Below are positions 27,337-36,630 of a DNA stretch of 64,000 bases, one piece after another (position 1 is the first letter of the stretch; each line of letters begins with the position of its first letter). The position numbers and the translations under genes are program-made. The notes below the pieces were generated by a model. The model was not told the origin of the DNA. It saw nothing but the letters and a program-made list of their open reading frames with translations, and made no database searches. This DNA comes from UBA952 sp044361535 (GTDB lineage: Bacteria; Bacteroidota; Bacteroidia; Flavobacteriales_D; Crocinitomicaceae). The stretch is from positions 17,972 through 81,971 of the forward strand of contig JBIKIQ010000016.1 in NCBI GenBank assembly GCA_044361535.1. Reading direction: 5' to 3'.

Positions 27337-28347
27337 CTAATTATATTTTTGATAAAGTGCTGAGGACCTTTCTTGAAGAATTGCCCGCAAGGTTTCAGGT
27401 GCTACCACCTCTATTTCACCTCCAAAACTTAAAATACTGCGAATTAACTCCTCTGAAATAAAAGCTTTCAGTTTAAATATGGAATAATCTGCATTTTCAA
27501 AGGTATTTTTTTGTGAATGATGAAAAGGTTGAGATAAAATATACTTAGCCGATATGGGATCTGCTTTAATTTCAATCCATTCCGGTTCTCCTTTGTAGGC
27601 TGTAATTCCAGTTGAATATTCAAAATACTCTTTGGCATTAAAATTTGGTGGTATCAATGCTGGGTTTTCTGTTACATTCAGTCCCTCCATCCGATCCAAA
27701 GCAAATGTAATTATATCATTTTTAGATTCATCAAATGATATGAGATACCAACGATTTCGGTATTCCTTAAGCAAAAGTGGTGAAACAATTCTAACTTTGA
27801 AATCGCTTGATTTAAAACTTCTGTAATTAAATTCAACTTTTCGTCTTATTATGATTGCTTCGTAGAGCGGTGGTAAAAATTCATTTCCACCCGTTGAATA
27901 TGCAGTTTCAAATTGTACAATTGGATTATCACTGGTTAGGGATTGTTTAGATTCAATCGCTACACGGTCAACAATTTTATCAATGGCTTGACCAAACTGC
28001 TTGAACATATCAACTTCTCTAAACTGTTGAAGCGTATTAACCGCAAATTGGATAGACTCCAGATCATCTTCTGTTAACGGAATATCATTGATTGAATATG
28101 AAGGATCCTCGTAATAGTAGCCATCATTTTTTTTACTGTACTTTATGGGGGCATCGTGCTCCATGCGCATATTGAAAAGATCTTTTTCAATCGTTGAGTC
28201 GCAAATATGAACGCCGTAATTGGATCCAAATAGATTTTCTTCACACGCTTCTCTCAACTCACGTTTTGAGGGAAAAGGTTTGTATTTATTTCGAATGCAT
28301 CGATCAATAATTCGATAACGAATCAATGCATTTTTAATATGAGGCAT
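27337..28347 (-). CDS. WYL-domain transcriptional regulator
   Basis: 336 residues. An N-terminal winged-helix part (KNALIRYRIIDRCIRN...PSKRELREACEENL...DSTIEKDLFNMR) precedes the WYL domain (LYEAIIIRRKVEFNYRSFKSSDFKVRIVSPLLLKEYRNRWYLISFDESKNDIITFALDRM) and a WCX-like end. WYL domains bind nucleic acid or nucleotides and regulate DNA damage, CRISPR and defence genes. The start follows directly after the stop of the 471-residue gene (gap zero), so they are translationally linked and may act together. Confidence 0.9.
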   Translation of the reverse strand: MPHIKNALIRYRIIDRCIRNKYKPFPSKRELREACEENLFGSNYGVHICDSTIEKDLFNMRMEHDAPIKYSKKNDGYYYEDPSYSINDIPLTEDDLESIQFAVNTLQQFREVDMFKQFGQAIDKIVDRVAIESKQSLTSDNPIVQFETAYSTGGNEFLPPLYEAIIIRRKVEFNYRSFKSSDFKVRIVSPLLLKEYRNRWYLISFDESKNDIITFALDRMEGLNVTENPALIPPNFNAKEYFEYSTGITAYKGEPEWIEIKADPISAKYILSQPFHHSQKNTFENADYSIFKLKAFISEELIRSILSFGGEIEVVAPETLRAILQERSSALYQKYN

Positions 28348-29763
28348 TTAGGAAACTATTTTCGTTCGATAACCAAATAATTCAAAAAACTTAATTGCCT
28401 TAACGACCTCATCCGGAACATCCTCTTCCCAAGAAGAAGAACCAGATTTGATTTTGCTCAACACATCATCAGACCAAATACTCAACAATTTAGGATCGTA
28501 TTTTTCAATTGGTACCATTTTATCATTTGCTTTCATATAATCTAAAAGTCCACGTAGATTATCCGCTATTTTAAAATTAGACAAGTCCAAAACTGAACCA
28601 TCCTCTACATTCTTAGCAGGATAAACATACAATTTTACATTGTGCCCGAATCCTCGTCCAAATGCCTCTAACAGTCCACCTGGCAAATTATCGTAATACC
28701 TTTCGTCAAATATTGAACTCAAATTGTATACCCCTAAAATTACGCCCAATAAATTTTCTTTAGTGATCGTAGTAAGGTATTCCATCATCTTGTAATGTTT
28801 CAAATAATTTGAAATCATCACCGTATATCCTAAAGAACCCAGCAATTCTGCTCGATCAACAAAATCTTTATCCGATATTTTGCCATCTGCTGTTAGGTCC
28901 TTAAGTGTTAATTCAAAAACAACTTCCATTTTATTGGGATTGACTTGACTTTCTTTCAAAAACTGCTCTCTCCCTTTCTCTATCATATCAATGTGTACTT
29001 TGGTGACAGGTCGGAATCTACCACGCATAAGTAAGACATTTTTTTTGTACAAGGCTGTTGCTGGTTGTAAGACGTTTTTAGCTAAGTCAAACATCGTTGC
29101 ATCGGTAAATCCTCTTTTTACAAGATTTAGAGCAATAATTCTATTATCAATGTTCTCAAAATCAGGACCAGATACTCGTAACATATCGATTTCCATTCTA
29201 TCGCGTGGAAGACGATGCGTTAGATCAGTTAAAAAATCATCCAAATTATCGTTGTGAAAGTAGCATGCATGAATGATATTTACTCCTAAAATACCGAGTG
29301 CTTCTTGTTGCATTTTATTACTTGTATCATGCATGATGACATGTAAAATGACATCATTGGGTGTTTTCTCTTCTTCTAATTGAAAACGCAACCCAACCCA
29401 ACCTTGACCCTGATTAGTCTTGTGGTAATTCAGTGATTCAACCGTGTTACAAAAAGCAAAAAATTTAGACTCCTTTGTCCTACTTGGCAATCTATTTTTT
29501 AAATGATTAAATTCCGTTTCGATCATTGTCACCAATCGTTCCTCACAAACGTACCTGGATGCCTCGCCATACATCGAATCAGATACTTTCATATCATACG
29601 CTGACAGTGTATATGCAATTGTTCCGGAACTACCTCCTGCCTTAAAAAAGTTTGCAGCAACCTCTTGTCCTGCACCAATCTCAGCAAAGCAACCGTAGAT
29701 ATCTCTTCTGAGATTAATTTTTAAAGCCTTGTCTTCTGTAGTTAATCGAATATCTTGTTTCAT
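28348..29763 (-). CDS. Uncharacterised 471-residue conserved protein upstream of the WYL regulator
   Basis: Soluble, no signal peptide or membrane helix. Starts MKQDIRLTTEDKALKINLRRDIYGCFAEIGAGQEV, followed by FFKAGGSSGTIAYTLSAYDMKVSD. A central LLMRGRFRPVTKVHIDMIEKG (about residue 245-265) slightly resembles a nucleotidyltransferase HxGH loop but lacks it (TKVH). Relatives are widespread in Bacteroidota and I recall them labelled TonB-dependent receptor or nicotinate-nucleotide adenylyltransferase; the sequence supports neither. It ends where the WYL gene begins, and starts 25 bases after the MbnH-like gene stop, so it may belong to the mbnP-mbnH transcript. Confidence 0.75.
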   Translation of the reverse strand: MKQDIRLTTEDKALKINLRRDIYGCFAEIGAGQEVAANFFKAGGSSGTIAYTLSAYDMKVSDSMYGEASRYVCEERLVTMIETEFNHLKNRLPSRTKESKFFAFCNTVESLNYHKTNQGQGWVGLRFQLEEEKTPNDVILHVIMHDTSNKMQQEALGILGVNIIHACYFHNDNLDDFLTDLTHRLPRDRMEIDMLRVSGPDFENIDNRIIALNLVKRGFTDATMFDLAKNVLQPATALYKKNVLLMRGRFRPVTKVHIDMIEKGREQFLKESQVNPNKMEVVFELTLKDLTADGKISDKDFVDRAELLGSLGYTVMISNYLKHYKMMEYLTTITKENLLGVILGVYNLSSIFDERYYDNLPGGLLEAFGRGFGHNVKLYVYPAKNVEDGSVLDLSNFKIADNLRGLLDYMKANDKMVPIEKYDPKLLSIWSDDVLSKIKSGSSSWEEDVPDEVVKAIKFFELFGYRTKIVS

Positions 29764-29788
29764 GTATTAGCCTGATATATTGTCTTTT

Positions 29789-30865
29789 TTAATGAGGGTC
29801 CTTAAATTTCGGATTGTTAACGAAATTCTCATCCGTAAGAGTTAATAAGAATTTTTTTAGCAAATATTTTTCTTGTACGTCTAACTGAACCCCTCCTTGA
29901 CTTCCGAATTCAATCAATGGATCTATAGTTGGACTCATATGAATTCCACTTGAATAATGTTCAATGACTTCATCCAAGGTTGAAAATCTCCCATCATGCA
30001 TATACGGTGCTGTTAATGCAATATTTCTCAAGGTAGGCACTTTGAACTTGTAATTATCCTCTGGGTTATTGGTTACAGCGGCTCTACCTAAATCATTTAG
30101 AAAATTTGGAAGTAATCCGTTGTTGCTGAATTTTTTCACCCGCATCAGAGGACCGTTGTGACAATGAAAACAATCTGCACCATTTAAACTTTTAAATAGA
30201 TCATAACCCGCCCATTCTTCTGGATCAATGGTTTGAAAAATAGATTGTTCAGTTGCACTCAAAGACATTCCGTTTTCATATTTATACATGACATCGTACT
30301 TGGATTGGCCAGAAATCATGGTTCGTATAAATTGAGCAATTGCCTTTGCAGCCTTCACTGAATCAATTCCACCTTCTCCAAAAGCTCTAAAAAATCGATT
30401 CCGGTAATTCATATCCTGATTTAACTTCGCAACAGCATTTTTCCATGTTTCATGCATCTCAATGGGATTGATAACCGGATCTAAGATTTGTTTTTCGAGA
30501 GTCGTCTCCCTACCGTCCCAAAAGAAAAAATTCTCCCACCCCATATTTACTAAGGCCATTGATTGACGAGTTCCTTGAATGCCATCAATTCCTGTAGAGT
30601 ATTGATTTGGATCTGAAAATGAATTCTCAGGCATGTGGCACGATGCACAACTCATCGAATTATCACCACTCAATTTTTTTTCATAGAACAAGTACCTTCC
30701 AAGGTCAACCCCTTCAACAGTCATCGGATTATCTGTAGGAATAATCATATCCGGAAAATGAGATGGTATGTCTAAAACATAGGGCGTTGCCTTATATCCT
30801 ACCCTATCCTTTCTACACGAAAAAACCAAAACAATCAGAAGAAAAACATATACTAAATATTTCAT
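29789..30865 (-). CDS. MbnH-like di-heme cytochrome c peroxidase/MauG family lipoprotein
   Basis: 358 residues. Signal with lipobox VFSC (Cys17). Two c-type heme sites, C73-A-S-C76-H77 and C232-F-H-C235-H236, and the MHDGRFSTLDEVIEHY motif of the cytochrome c peroxidase/MauG superfamily. MbnH, a member that oxidises a tryptophan of its partner MbnP to kynurenine, is usually encoded beside mbnP, which is exactly the arrangement here (one-base overlap with the MbnP gene). A plain H2O2-scavenging peroxidase remains possible. Location: periplasm, membrane-anchored. Confidence 0.85.
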   Translation of the reverse strand: MKYLVYVFLLIVLVFSCRKDRVGYKATPYVLDIPSHFPDMIIPTDNPMTVEGVDLGRYLFYEKKLSGDNSMSCASCHMPENSFSDPNQYSTGIDGIQGTRQSMALVNMGWENFFFWDGRETTLEKQILDPVINPIEMHETWKNAVAKLNQDMNYRNRFFRAFGEGGIDSVKAAKAIAQFIRTMISGQSKYDVMYKYENGMSLSATEQSIFQTIDPEEWAGYDLFKSLNGADCFHCHNGPLMRVKKFSNNGLLPNFLNDLGRAAVTNNPEDNYKFKVPTLRNIALTAPYMHDGRFSTLDEVIEHYSSGIHMSPTIDPLIEFGSQGGVQLDVQEKYLLKKFLLTLTDENFVNNPKFKDPH

Positions 30866-31620
30866 TAGTAAGCCATTAAAGATTGTTGAAAATTAGAAGT
30901 TACTTTTTCTGTTAATAACTGTTGACCTGAAGCAGTGTGAGTTAAAAATTGTGTTTTAAGATCAATTGGAGAAATTGGGTTGTGTAGAAACTTCCACAGA
31001 TCTAACTTCAAGGGAAAGAGTTTTTCTGTAGCTGAAACAGTTTGCCATGTCACAGTTGGAAAAAAGAAATCTCTGCGATACATGTCTGTTCCGATGTGAA
31101 AACTAAAGCTATGGTCTAAATTATTTACACCATCAGGAATCGTATCGACCTTGCCTTCTAGATTTATAAAAATATAACCCGCACTCCATCCCCAATGCAT
31201 TGGTCCCGCATTGGAAATATTTAAAGGACTATCATTTGGAAAAGCAGAAGGATCTGAATGGTTGAGAACTGAATCAACACCGATATATCCTTGTAAACTC
31301 GAAAATTTAGTGTAATCAGCTTTTGTTCTTGTTAACAACGAACCTGTTTCTCTAAAATCAAAAAAAGCAGATTCAACGAGGTTTGTACTTCCACTTTTAA
31401 TCTTCGTAAGGTAGAATTTAACATCTGTAAATTTCACTTTGTATCCTTCTGGCGTTGTATATACAGAATCAAGTTGTACATTTTGTTGTCCAGCATTTAA
31501 ATACGTGGGTTGAACCGTTATTTTTACGTAATTATCAACTGGTTGCGGCTCCGGGGATTTCTTTTTGCACGCAATTAAAACAACAATTAACGTAAAAATC
31601 CAAATAGTGTACTTTACCAT
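30865..31620 (-). CDS. MbnP-family copper-binding lipoprotein
   Basis: 251 residues. Lipobox VVLIAC (Cys18). The chain follows the MbnP pattern: VDNYVKITVQPTYLNAGQQNVQLD, KVKFTDVKFYLT, NAGPMHWGWSAGYIFINLEG (His142, Trp143, Trp145) and FSFHIG (His175). MbnP proteins bind copper via His and a tryptophan-derived kynurenine created by MbnH. Upstream in the operon of the MbnH-like gene (shared base 30865). A role in copper handling is inferred from the family; no methanobactin genes are present, which is usual for Bacteroidota homologues. Confidence 0.8.
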   Translation of the reverse strand: MVKYTIWIFTLIVVLIACKKKSPEPQPVDNYVKITVQPTYLNAGQQNVQLDSVYTTPEGYKVKFTDVKFYLTKIKSGSTNLVESAFFDFRETGSLLTRTKADYTKFSSLQGYIGVDSVLNHSDPSAFPNDSPLNISNAGPMHWGWSAGYIFINLEGKVDTIPDGVNNLDHSFSFHIGTDMYRRDFFFPTVTWQTVSATEKLFPLKLDLWKFLHNPISPIDLKTQFLTHTASGQQLLTEKVTSNFQQSLMAY

Positions 31621-31687
31621 GTTATATCCTTTAATTTTTTCGTAACTTTAGAAAACATTAAACTTTTACGAATTTACAAGAAAATAG

Positions 31688-34600
31688 ATGAATCAACAAA
31701 TTGAAAAACCTCTTTTGATCCTAAATGCTTCTGCCGGAAGTGGAAAAACCTACAATTTAGTATATCAATACCTAAAAATCCTTCTTCAAACGGAGCATTC
31801 CTTTCAGGATTTTAGGCATATTTTGGCGATGACTTTCACAAATAAAGCTGCAAATGAAATGAAAGAACGTGTTCTGAATGCATTGGATAATATGTCTAGA
31901 TCAACGTTAGCAGAACCTGTTCAGGATGCACTATCAATTTTTGAAAAGTTAGAATTAGATTTAACTATTGATCGTCAAACGCTTATTCATCGTGCTAAAA
32001 AATCATTGCGTTCTTTATTGCATAACTACGAGGACTTTCATGTTATGACAATCGATAAATTTAACTTAAAACTCATTCGAAATTTTAGTCGCGACCTTGA
32101 CCTACCTGGGCAATTTGATGTCGAAATGAATACCGATCGACTAGTAGAAAAATTGGTGGACAATTTACTCAATAAAATAGGCGAACACGAGGCAGAGGAA
32201 TTAACTGATTTGGTGTTCTCTTTTGCAAAGAGCAATTTGGATGACGGGGAGAAATGGGATGTAAAACAAATTCTGGTTGAATTTGCAAAGATTTTGACAA
32301 AGGAAAGTGTACTCCCAAAAATTGAAAAAATCACGTCAAAAAAATACGAAGTAGCCGAATTCTCCAATCTCAATAGTCGCAGAAAATGGTTGAGTGATGA
32401 ACTTTCTCGTAAAGCAAAAGGTGTCTATGCCATAGTTCTAAACCAAGGAATGGATTCAGAAAGAGTTCCTAATAAATCCACAGCATTTAATCAACTGGTA
32501 AAACTAAAAAATGGATCTTCCTTTTTTGGAAAGAATCCGATTAGCCCATCCTATTTCACTGCCCTGGTTGGTGAACAAAAAAAAGGACATTTTACTCCTG
32601 TGGAATTTCAAGAGGCCTTAACTGCATTTGTTCATTTTCATCAGTCACATGTGAAAGAATTTCAAGTAATCCATTTACTTGTCAAGAATTTTCACAGTAT
32701 GGCCTTGTTAAAATTCATGTCTAACTTTTTAGAGGAAATCAAACAACAAGATCAAATCATTCAAATATCGGAATTCAATAAACTAATATCAGATTTGATT
32801 CAACAATCACATGCACCCTACATATATGAGCGAATAGGCACACGATTTAAGCATTACTTATTGGATGAATTTCAAGATACATCGCGCATGCAATGGCTCA
32901 ATTTAATTCCGTTAGTTGAAGAATCACTTTCTCACAATCAATTAAATTTTATCGTAGGGGATCCAAAACAATCTATTTATCGTTTTAGAAACGGTGTTGC
33001 CCAGCAATTTGTCGCACTTCCACGGATTTACAACCCAGAAAACTCTAGCGAGTTGGAACAGAAATCAGACTTTTTTGAAAGACAAGGCGAATGTAAACCT
33101 TTGCTCGAAAATAGACGATCCGCCCAGGAGGTAGTGAAATTCAACAATCTCTTCTTCGAAAAAATGAAATATCGACTGGATGAAGAATCTCAAAAATTCT
33201 ACAACCCAGTTAGCCAAACACCAACCTCTAAATCTAATGGCTATGTTTCAATCATTTCAGCCAAGGAAAAAATTACTTTAGAAAGTAGAATTGATAAAAT
33301 TGTTGAAATAATTCATAATTGCGATGAATCGGGATACAAGCGAAGTGATATCTGTATTTTGGGTGATAAAAACAAAGAACTAAATTCTTGGGCAATTGAA
33401 TTATTGAATCGAGAAATACCTGTTGTCTCCTCAGATTCTCTTTTTGTAAATAATGATTCACGCGTGCGATTGACGATTTCTTATCTTAAGCTTCGTCTAG
33501 ATCCTAAAAATGCAACTGAAACTAAAAAATTTGCGGATTTATTTTTCAAAATTACGCCCAATAAAACACAAGCTGATTATTGGAAATATTTCATTGAAAA
33601 AGAATACAATGGAAAAAAATATCGCCAATTCGATCAGAATAGTTTTATTTCTGAGAATTTTACAAGTTCCGAATCCTTTTACTGTCAATACGAAACCATT
33701 TATAGTCTTTTACAGAAATTTTACCGCATGATGGGATGGTTTGAAGAAACGAATCCCTATTTGCACCATTTGGCAGATGTGGTTTATAATTTCGAGCAAA
33801 AAAACTCCAGTGATTTAAAAGGATTCTTGGATCATTATAAAAAGGACAATGAAAAAATGACTGTTTTACTTCCTGAATCGGAAAAATCCATTCAACTAAT
33901 GACTGTCCACAAAGCAAAAGGTTTGGAGTTTCCCGTGGTTATTTTGCCAAACTTAGATTTTAGTACGGATGTAAAAGGATTCTCGAAACATTTGATTGAA
34001 ATAGAAGATTCGATTATTTATACTTCTTTAAGTAAAGACCATGCTGTGCAAGAAATAGCGAATGCACACAGTGTAGAAAAAAATCAAATTTTAACAGACA
34101 AAGTAAATTTATGTTATGTTGCCTTGACTAGACCTAGAGAGAGACTCTATGCGTTTAACTTTTTTCAGAAAACCTATCTAGGAAGTTTAATTCATTCCGT
34201 TCTTGAGGAAATAACCGGAACATCCGAGCCAGGTTTACTAGAATTTACCTCGGGCAATGAAGAACAAAACCCTAAAGCCAGTGTAAGTTCAAAAAAATCT
34301 GATTTTTATGAACCTAAAGTAATTTCAGACAATTTATGGTTTCCTGAAATCGCTATTAGAGAAGATAATTTGGCGAATGAACTCTCCAATGAACAGAAAT
34401 TTGGAAATGCTTTTCACTTGGTTATGTCTCATTGTGATTCAACCCAAATTATTGCAAATACAATTCAAAAATTAAGTGTTGAAGATAAAATTCCTTTGGA
34501 ATATGCAGCCGAATTAACAAAAAAAGCAGAAAGGACCTTTCAGAAGCTAGCCGAGAAAAAAATCTTTGAAGGAAAGGTGAAAATTTACAATGAATCAACG

Positions 34601-34816
34601 ATAATCTCTTCTATTGACTCAATAAAACGTCCGGATAAAATTATTTTGAAAGACAATGAAACAATTATCATTGATTTCAAAACTGGTAACAAAAAAGAGA
34701 AAGACCTAAAACAAATCAAAGAATACGTTAGCGTCTTAAATGAAATGGAATTACCTTCTATCAAAGCATTTTTATTTTATACTTCATCAGAAGAATTAGT
34801 GGAAGTTGGCAATTAG
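31688..34816 (+). CDS. UvrD/RecB-type helicase with C-terminal PD-(D/E)xK nuclease (AddA/RecB-like)
   Basis: 1042 residues. Walker A in LNASAGSGKTYNLVYQYL at the start, AMTFTNKAANEMKERV (motif Ia), LLDEFQDTSRMQWLNL (motif II), FIVGDPKQSIYRFRNG (motif III), MTVHKAKGLEFPVVILPN and NLCYVALTRPRERLYAF (motifs V/VI). The C-terminal nuclease has IIIDFKTGNKKEKDLKQIKEY. It corresponds to the AddA/RecB subunit that processes double-strand breaks. In many Bacteroidota addB is next door; here neighbours are mbnP (divergent) and recJ (30 bases downstream), so the partner is elsewhere or absent. The recJ neighbour is consistent with recombination repair. Confidence 0.93.
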   Translation: MNQQIEKPLLILNASAGSGKTYNLVYQYLKILLQTEHSFQDFRHILAMTFTNKAANEMKERVLNALDNMSRSTLAEPVQDALSIFEKLELDLTIDRQTLIHRAKKSLRSLLHNYEDFHVMTIDKFNLKLIRNFSRDLDLPGQFDVEMNTDRLVEKLVDNLLNKIGEHEAEELTDLVFSFAKSNLDDGEKWDVKQILVEFAKILTKESVLPKIEKITSKKYEVAEFSNLNSRRKWLSDELSRKAKGVYAIVLNQGMDSERVPNKSTAFNQLVKLKNGSSFFGKNPISPSYFTALVGEQKKGHFTPVEFQEALTAFVHFHQSHVKEFQVIHLLVKNFHSMALLKFMSNFLEEIKQQDQIIQISEFNKLISDLIQQSHAPYIYERIGTRFKHYLLDEFQDTSRMQWLNLIPLVEESLSHNQLNFIVGDPKQSIYRFRNGVAQQFVALPRIYNPENSSELEQKSDFFERQGECKPLLENRRSAQEVVKFNNLFFEKMKYRLDEESQKFYNPVSQTPTSKSNGYVSIISAKEKITLESRIDKIVEIIHNCDESGYKRSDICILGDKNKELNSWAIELLNREIPVVSSDSLFVNNDSRVRLTISYLKLRLDPKNATETKKFADLFFKITPNKTQADYWKYFIEKEYNGKKYRQFDQNSFISENFTSSESFYCQYETIYSLLQKFYRMMGWFEETNPYLHHLADVVYNFEQKNSSDLKGFLDHYKKDNEKMTVLLPESEKSIQLMTVHKAKGLEFPVVILPNLDFSTDVKGFSKHLIEIEDSIIYTSLSKDHAVQEIANAHSVEKNQILTDKVNLCYVALTRPRERLYAFNFFQKTYLGSLIHSVLEEITGTSEPGLLEFTSGNEEQNPKASVSSKKSDFYEPKVISDNLWFPEIAIREDNLANELSNEQKFGNAFHLVMSHCDSTQIIANTIQKLSVEDKIPLEYAAELTKKAERTFQKLAEKKIFEGKVKIYNESTIISSIDSIKRPDKIILKDNETIIIDFKTGNKKEKDLKQIKEYVSVLNEMELPSIKAFLFYTSSEELVEVGN

Positions 34817-34855
34817 TTGACAATTATTTTGTAACTTAAAGTAAAATTGTGGAGA

Positions 34856-36580
34856 ATGAATAAGAAGTGGATATTGCATTCAGCACCTTCAAGTGCTGAA
34901 GTTGAAAGACTGAAAGTTGAATTAAAGGTTAATGATATAATTGCCAAGTTACTATTACAAAAAGGGATAGATTCTATTGAGAAAGCTGAACAGTTTTTAC
35001 GCCCCAAACTTGCTGATTTACATAATCCTTTTTTGATGAAGCATATGACGCAAGCTGTTGAATTAGTGAACAAAACTATACAACAAAATGGAAAAATATT
35101 ATTTTTCGGTGATTACGATGTAGATGGCACAACGGCTGTTTCATTGATGTATTTGAGCCTACTTCCTCACTATTCGAATATTTCATATTACATACCCGAT
35201 CGATATACGGAAGGATATGGAATAAGTAAAAAAGGCATTGATTATGCAATTGAAAATAAGTACGCATTAGTTATTTCTTTAGATTGCGGCATAAAATCGA
35301 TAGATCTAATCACTTATGCACGAGAAAATGGATTGGATTTTATTGTTTGTGACCATCACCAACCAGGCCCAGAAATACCCAATTGTATAGTTCTTGACCC
35401 TAAACGAAATGATTGTGAATATCCGTTCAAAGAATTGTCCGGCTGTGGGGTTGGGTTTAAACTACTTCAAGCTTTGTATTCCAAAAACCAATGGGAAGAA
35501 ACTGAATTACTTCAAAACCTAGATTTAGTTGCAATTAGTATTGGTGCTGATATCGTTTCTGTAACAGATGAGAATCGTATCCTAGCAAAGTTTGGATTAA
35601 AACAACTCAATGAAGCGCCGAGAACTGCTTTCAAAGAACTAATTGAATTATCGGGAAGGAAATTCCCATTGAATTTAACCGATGTTGTTTTCACAATTGC
35701 GCCTCGAATTAATGCAGCGGGTCGTTTACGTAGCGGAAAATTTGCCGTAGACTTGATGGTTTCAACGAACCACGAAGAAATGATTCAAATTGCAGAGGAA
35801 ATAAATCAAGACAACAAAAATAGAAGAGAAATTGATACCCAAATCACTCAAGAAGCTTTGCAGCAAATAGAGAGTGATGCTTCCTTTCAGCATAAAAAAT
35901 CAACAGTAGTTTTTAATCCAAACTGGCACAAAGGAGTTGTTGGAATTGTCGCATCAAGATTGATTGAAAAACACTACCGACCGACAATCGTTTTGACTAA
36001 ATCTAATGGCTTGATAACAGGTTCAGCAAGAAGTATTGATAATTTCAATTTGTACGAGGCGATCGATAATTGTTCAGAATTATTAGAGCAATTTGGTGGT
36101 CACGAACACGCGGCAGGATTATCCCTGAAAGAAGAAAATTTAGCTCTGTTTATCGAACGATTTGACAAAGAGGTTCAGTCTAGAATTGGATCTCATAATC
36201 AATACCCAACTCAAACAATCGATTTAGAAATCAATTTTAATGATTTGTTTTTACCCCAGGAGAATCGAACAAAAATTCCACGATTAAAAACGATACTAGA
36301 ATATTTTGAACCACATGGTCCAGGTAATATGAAACCCGTTTTTCTGACAAAAAATCTATTCACTAAAAGCAGTAGAGTTCTGAAAGAAAGTCACTTAAAA
36401 ATCGAATGTTTACAGCCTAACTTCGATTTAGTCATGGAAGCTATTGCATTCAATATGGTAGAAAAAGAAAGTGAAATTGCGAAAGGCATTCCTTATCAAA
36501 TGGCCTATTCATTAGAGATAAATTCATTTCGAGATCGACAAACACTTCAATTGAATGTGAAGGATATTCGGGAGCATTAA
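34856..36580 (+). CDS. recJ: Single-stranded-DNA-specific exonuclease RecJ
   Basis: 574 residues from the ATG at 34856; an in-frame TTG three codons earlier is less likely. 5'-3' single-strand exonuclease of recombination and mismatch repair. DHH-family motifs: ILFFGDYDVDGTTAVSLMYL (motif I), VISLDCGIKS (II), FIVCDHHQPGPE (III, DHH), and DHHA1-side QFGGHEHAAGLSL. The C-terminal OB-like domain ends LQLNVKDIRE. It lies 39 bases after the AddA-like gene and is probably co-transcribed with it. A hairpin follows at 36587. Confidence 0.97.
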   Translation: MNKKWILHSAPSSAEVERLKVELKVNDIIAKLLLQKGIDSIEKAEQFLRPKLADLHNPFLMKHMTQAVELVNKTIQQNGKILFFGDYDVDGTTAVSLMYLSLLPHYSNISYYIPDRYTEGYGISKKGIDYAIENKYALVISLDCGIKSIDLITYARENGLDFIVCDHHQPGPEIPNCIVLDPKRNDCEYPFKELSGCGVGFKLLQALYSKNQWEETELLQNLDLVAISIGADIVSVTDENRILAKFGLKQLNEAPRTAFKELIELSGRKFPLNLTDVVFTIAPRINAAGRLRSGKFAVDLMVSTNHEEMIQIAEEINQDNKNRREIDTQITQEALQQIESDASFQHKKSTVVFNPNWHKGVVGIVASRLIEKHYRPTIVLTKSNGLITGSARSIDNFNLYEAIDNCSELLEQFGGHEHAAGLSLKEENLALFIERFDKEVQSRIGSHNQYPTQTIDLEINFNDLFLPQENRTKIPRLKTILEYFEPHGPGNMKPVFLTKNLFTKSSRVLKESHLKIECLQPNFDLVMEAIAFNMVEKESEIAKGIPYQMAYSLEINSFRDRQTLQLNVKDIREH

Positions 36581-36586
36581 AATAAA

Positions 36587-36610
36587 AAATCCCCGTGTTA
36601 CAGGGGATTT
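36587..36610. terminator. Bidirectional terminator between recJ and thiolase genes
   Basis: Stem AAATCCCC (36587-36594) and GGGGATTT (36603-36610) around an eight-base loop. On the minus strand it is followed by T-rich sequence (complement of the A's at 36581-36589), making it a good terminator for the thiolase gene; on the plus strand the T-tail is short. Confidence 0.8.
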
Positions 36611-36630
36611 AAAACTAAATAAAAAATAAT

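Noticed and set aside
28348..29763. Reading the 471-residue protein as a TonB-dependent receptor or nicotinate-nucleotide adenylyltransferase
   Set aside because: No signal peptide, plug or barrel is visible, and the possible HxGH-like loop is TKVH, which lacks the required motif.
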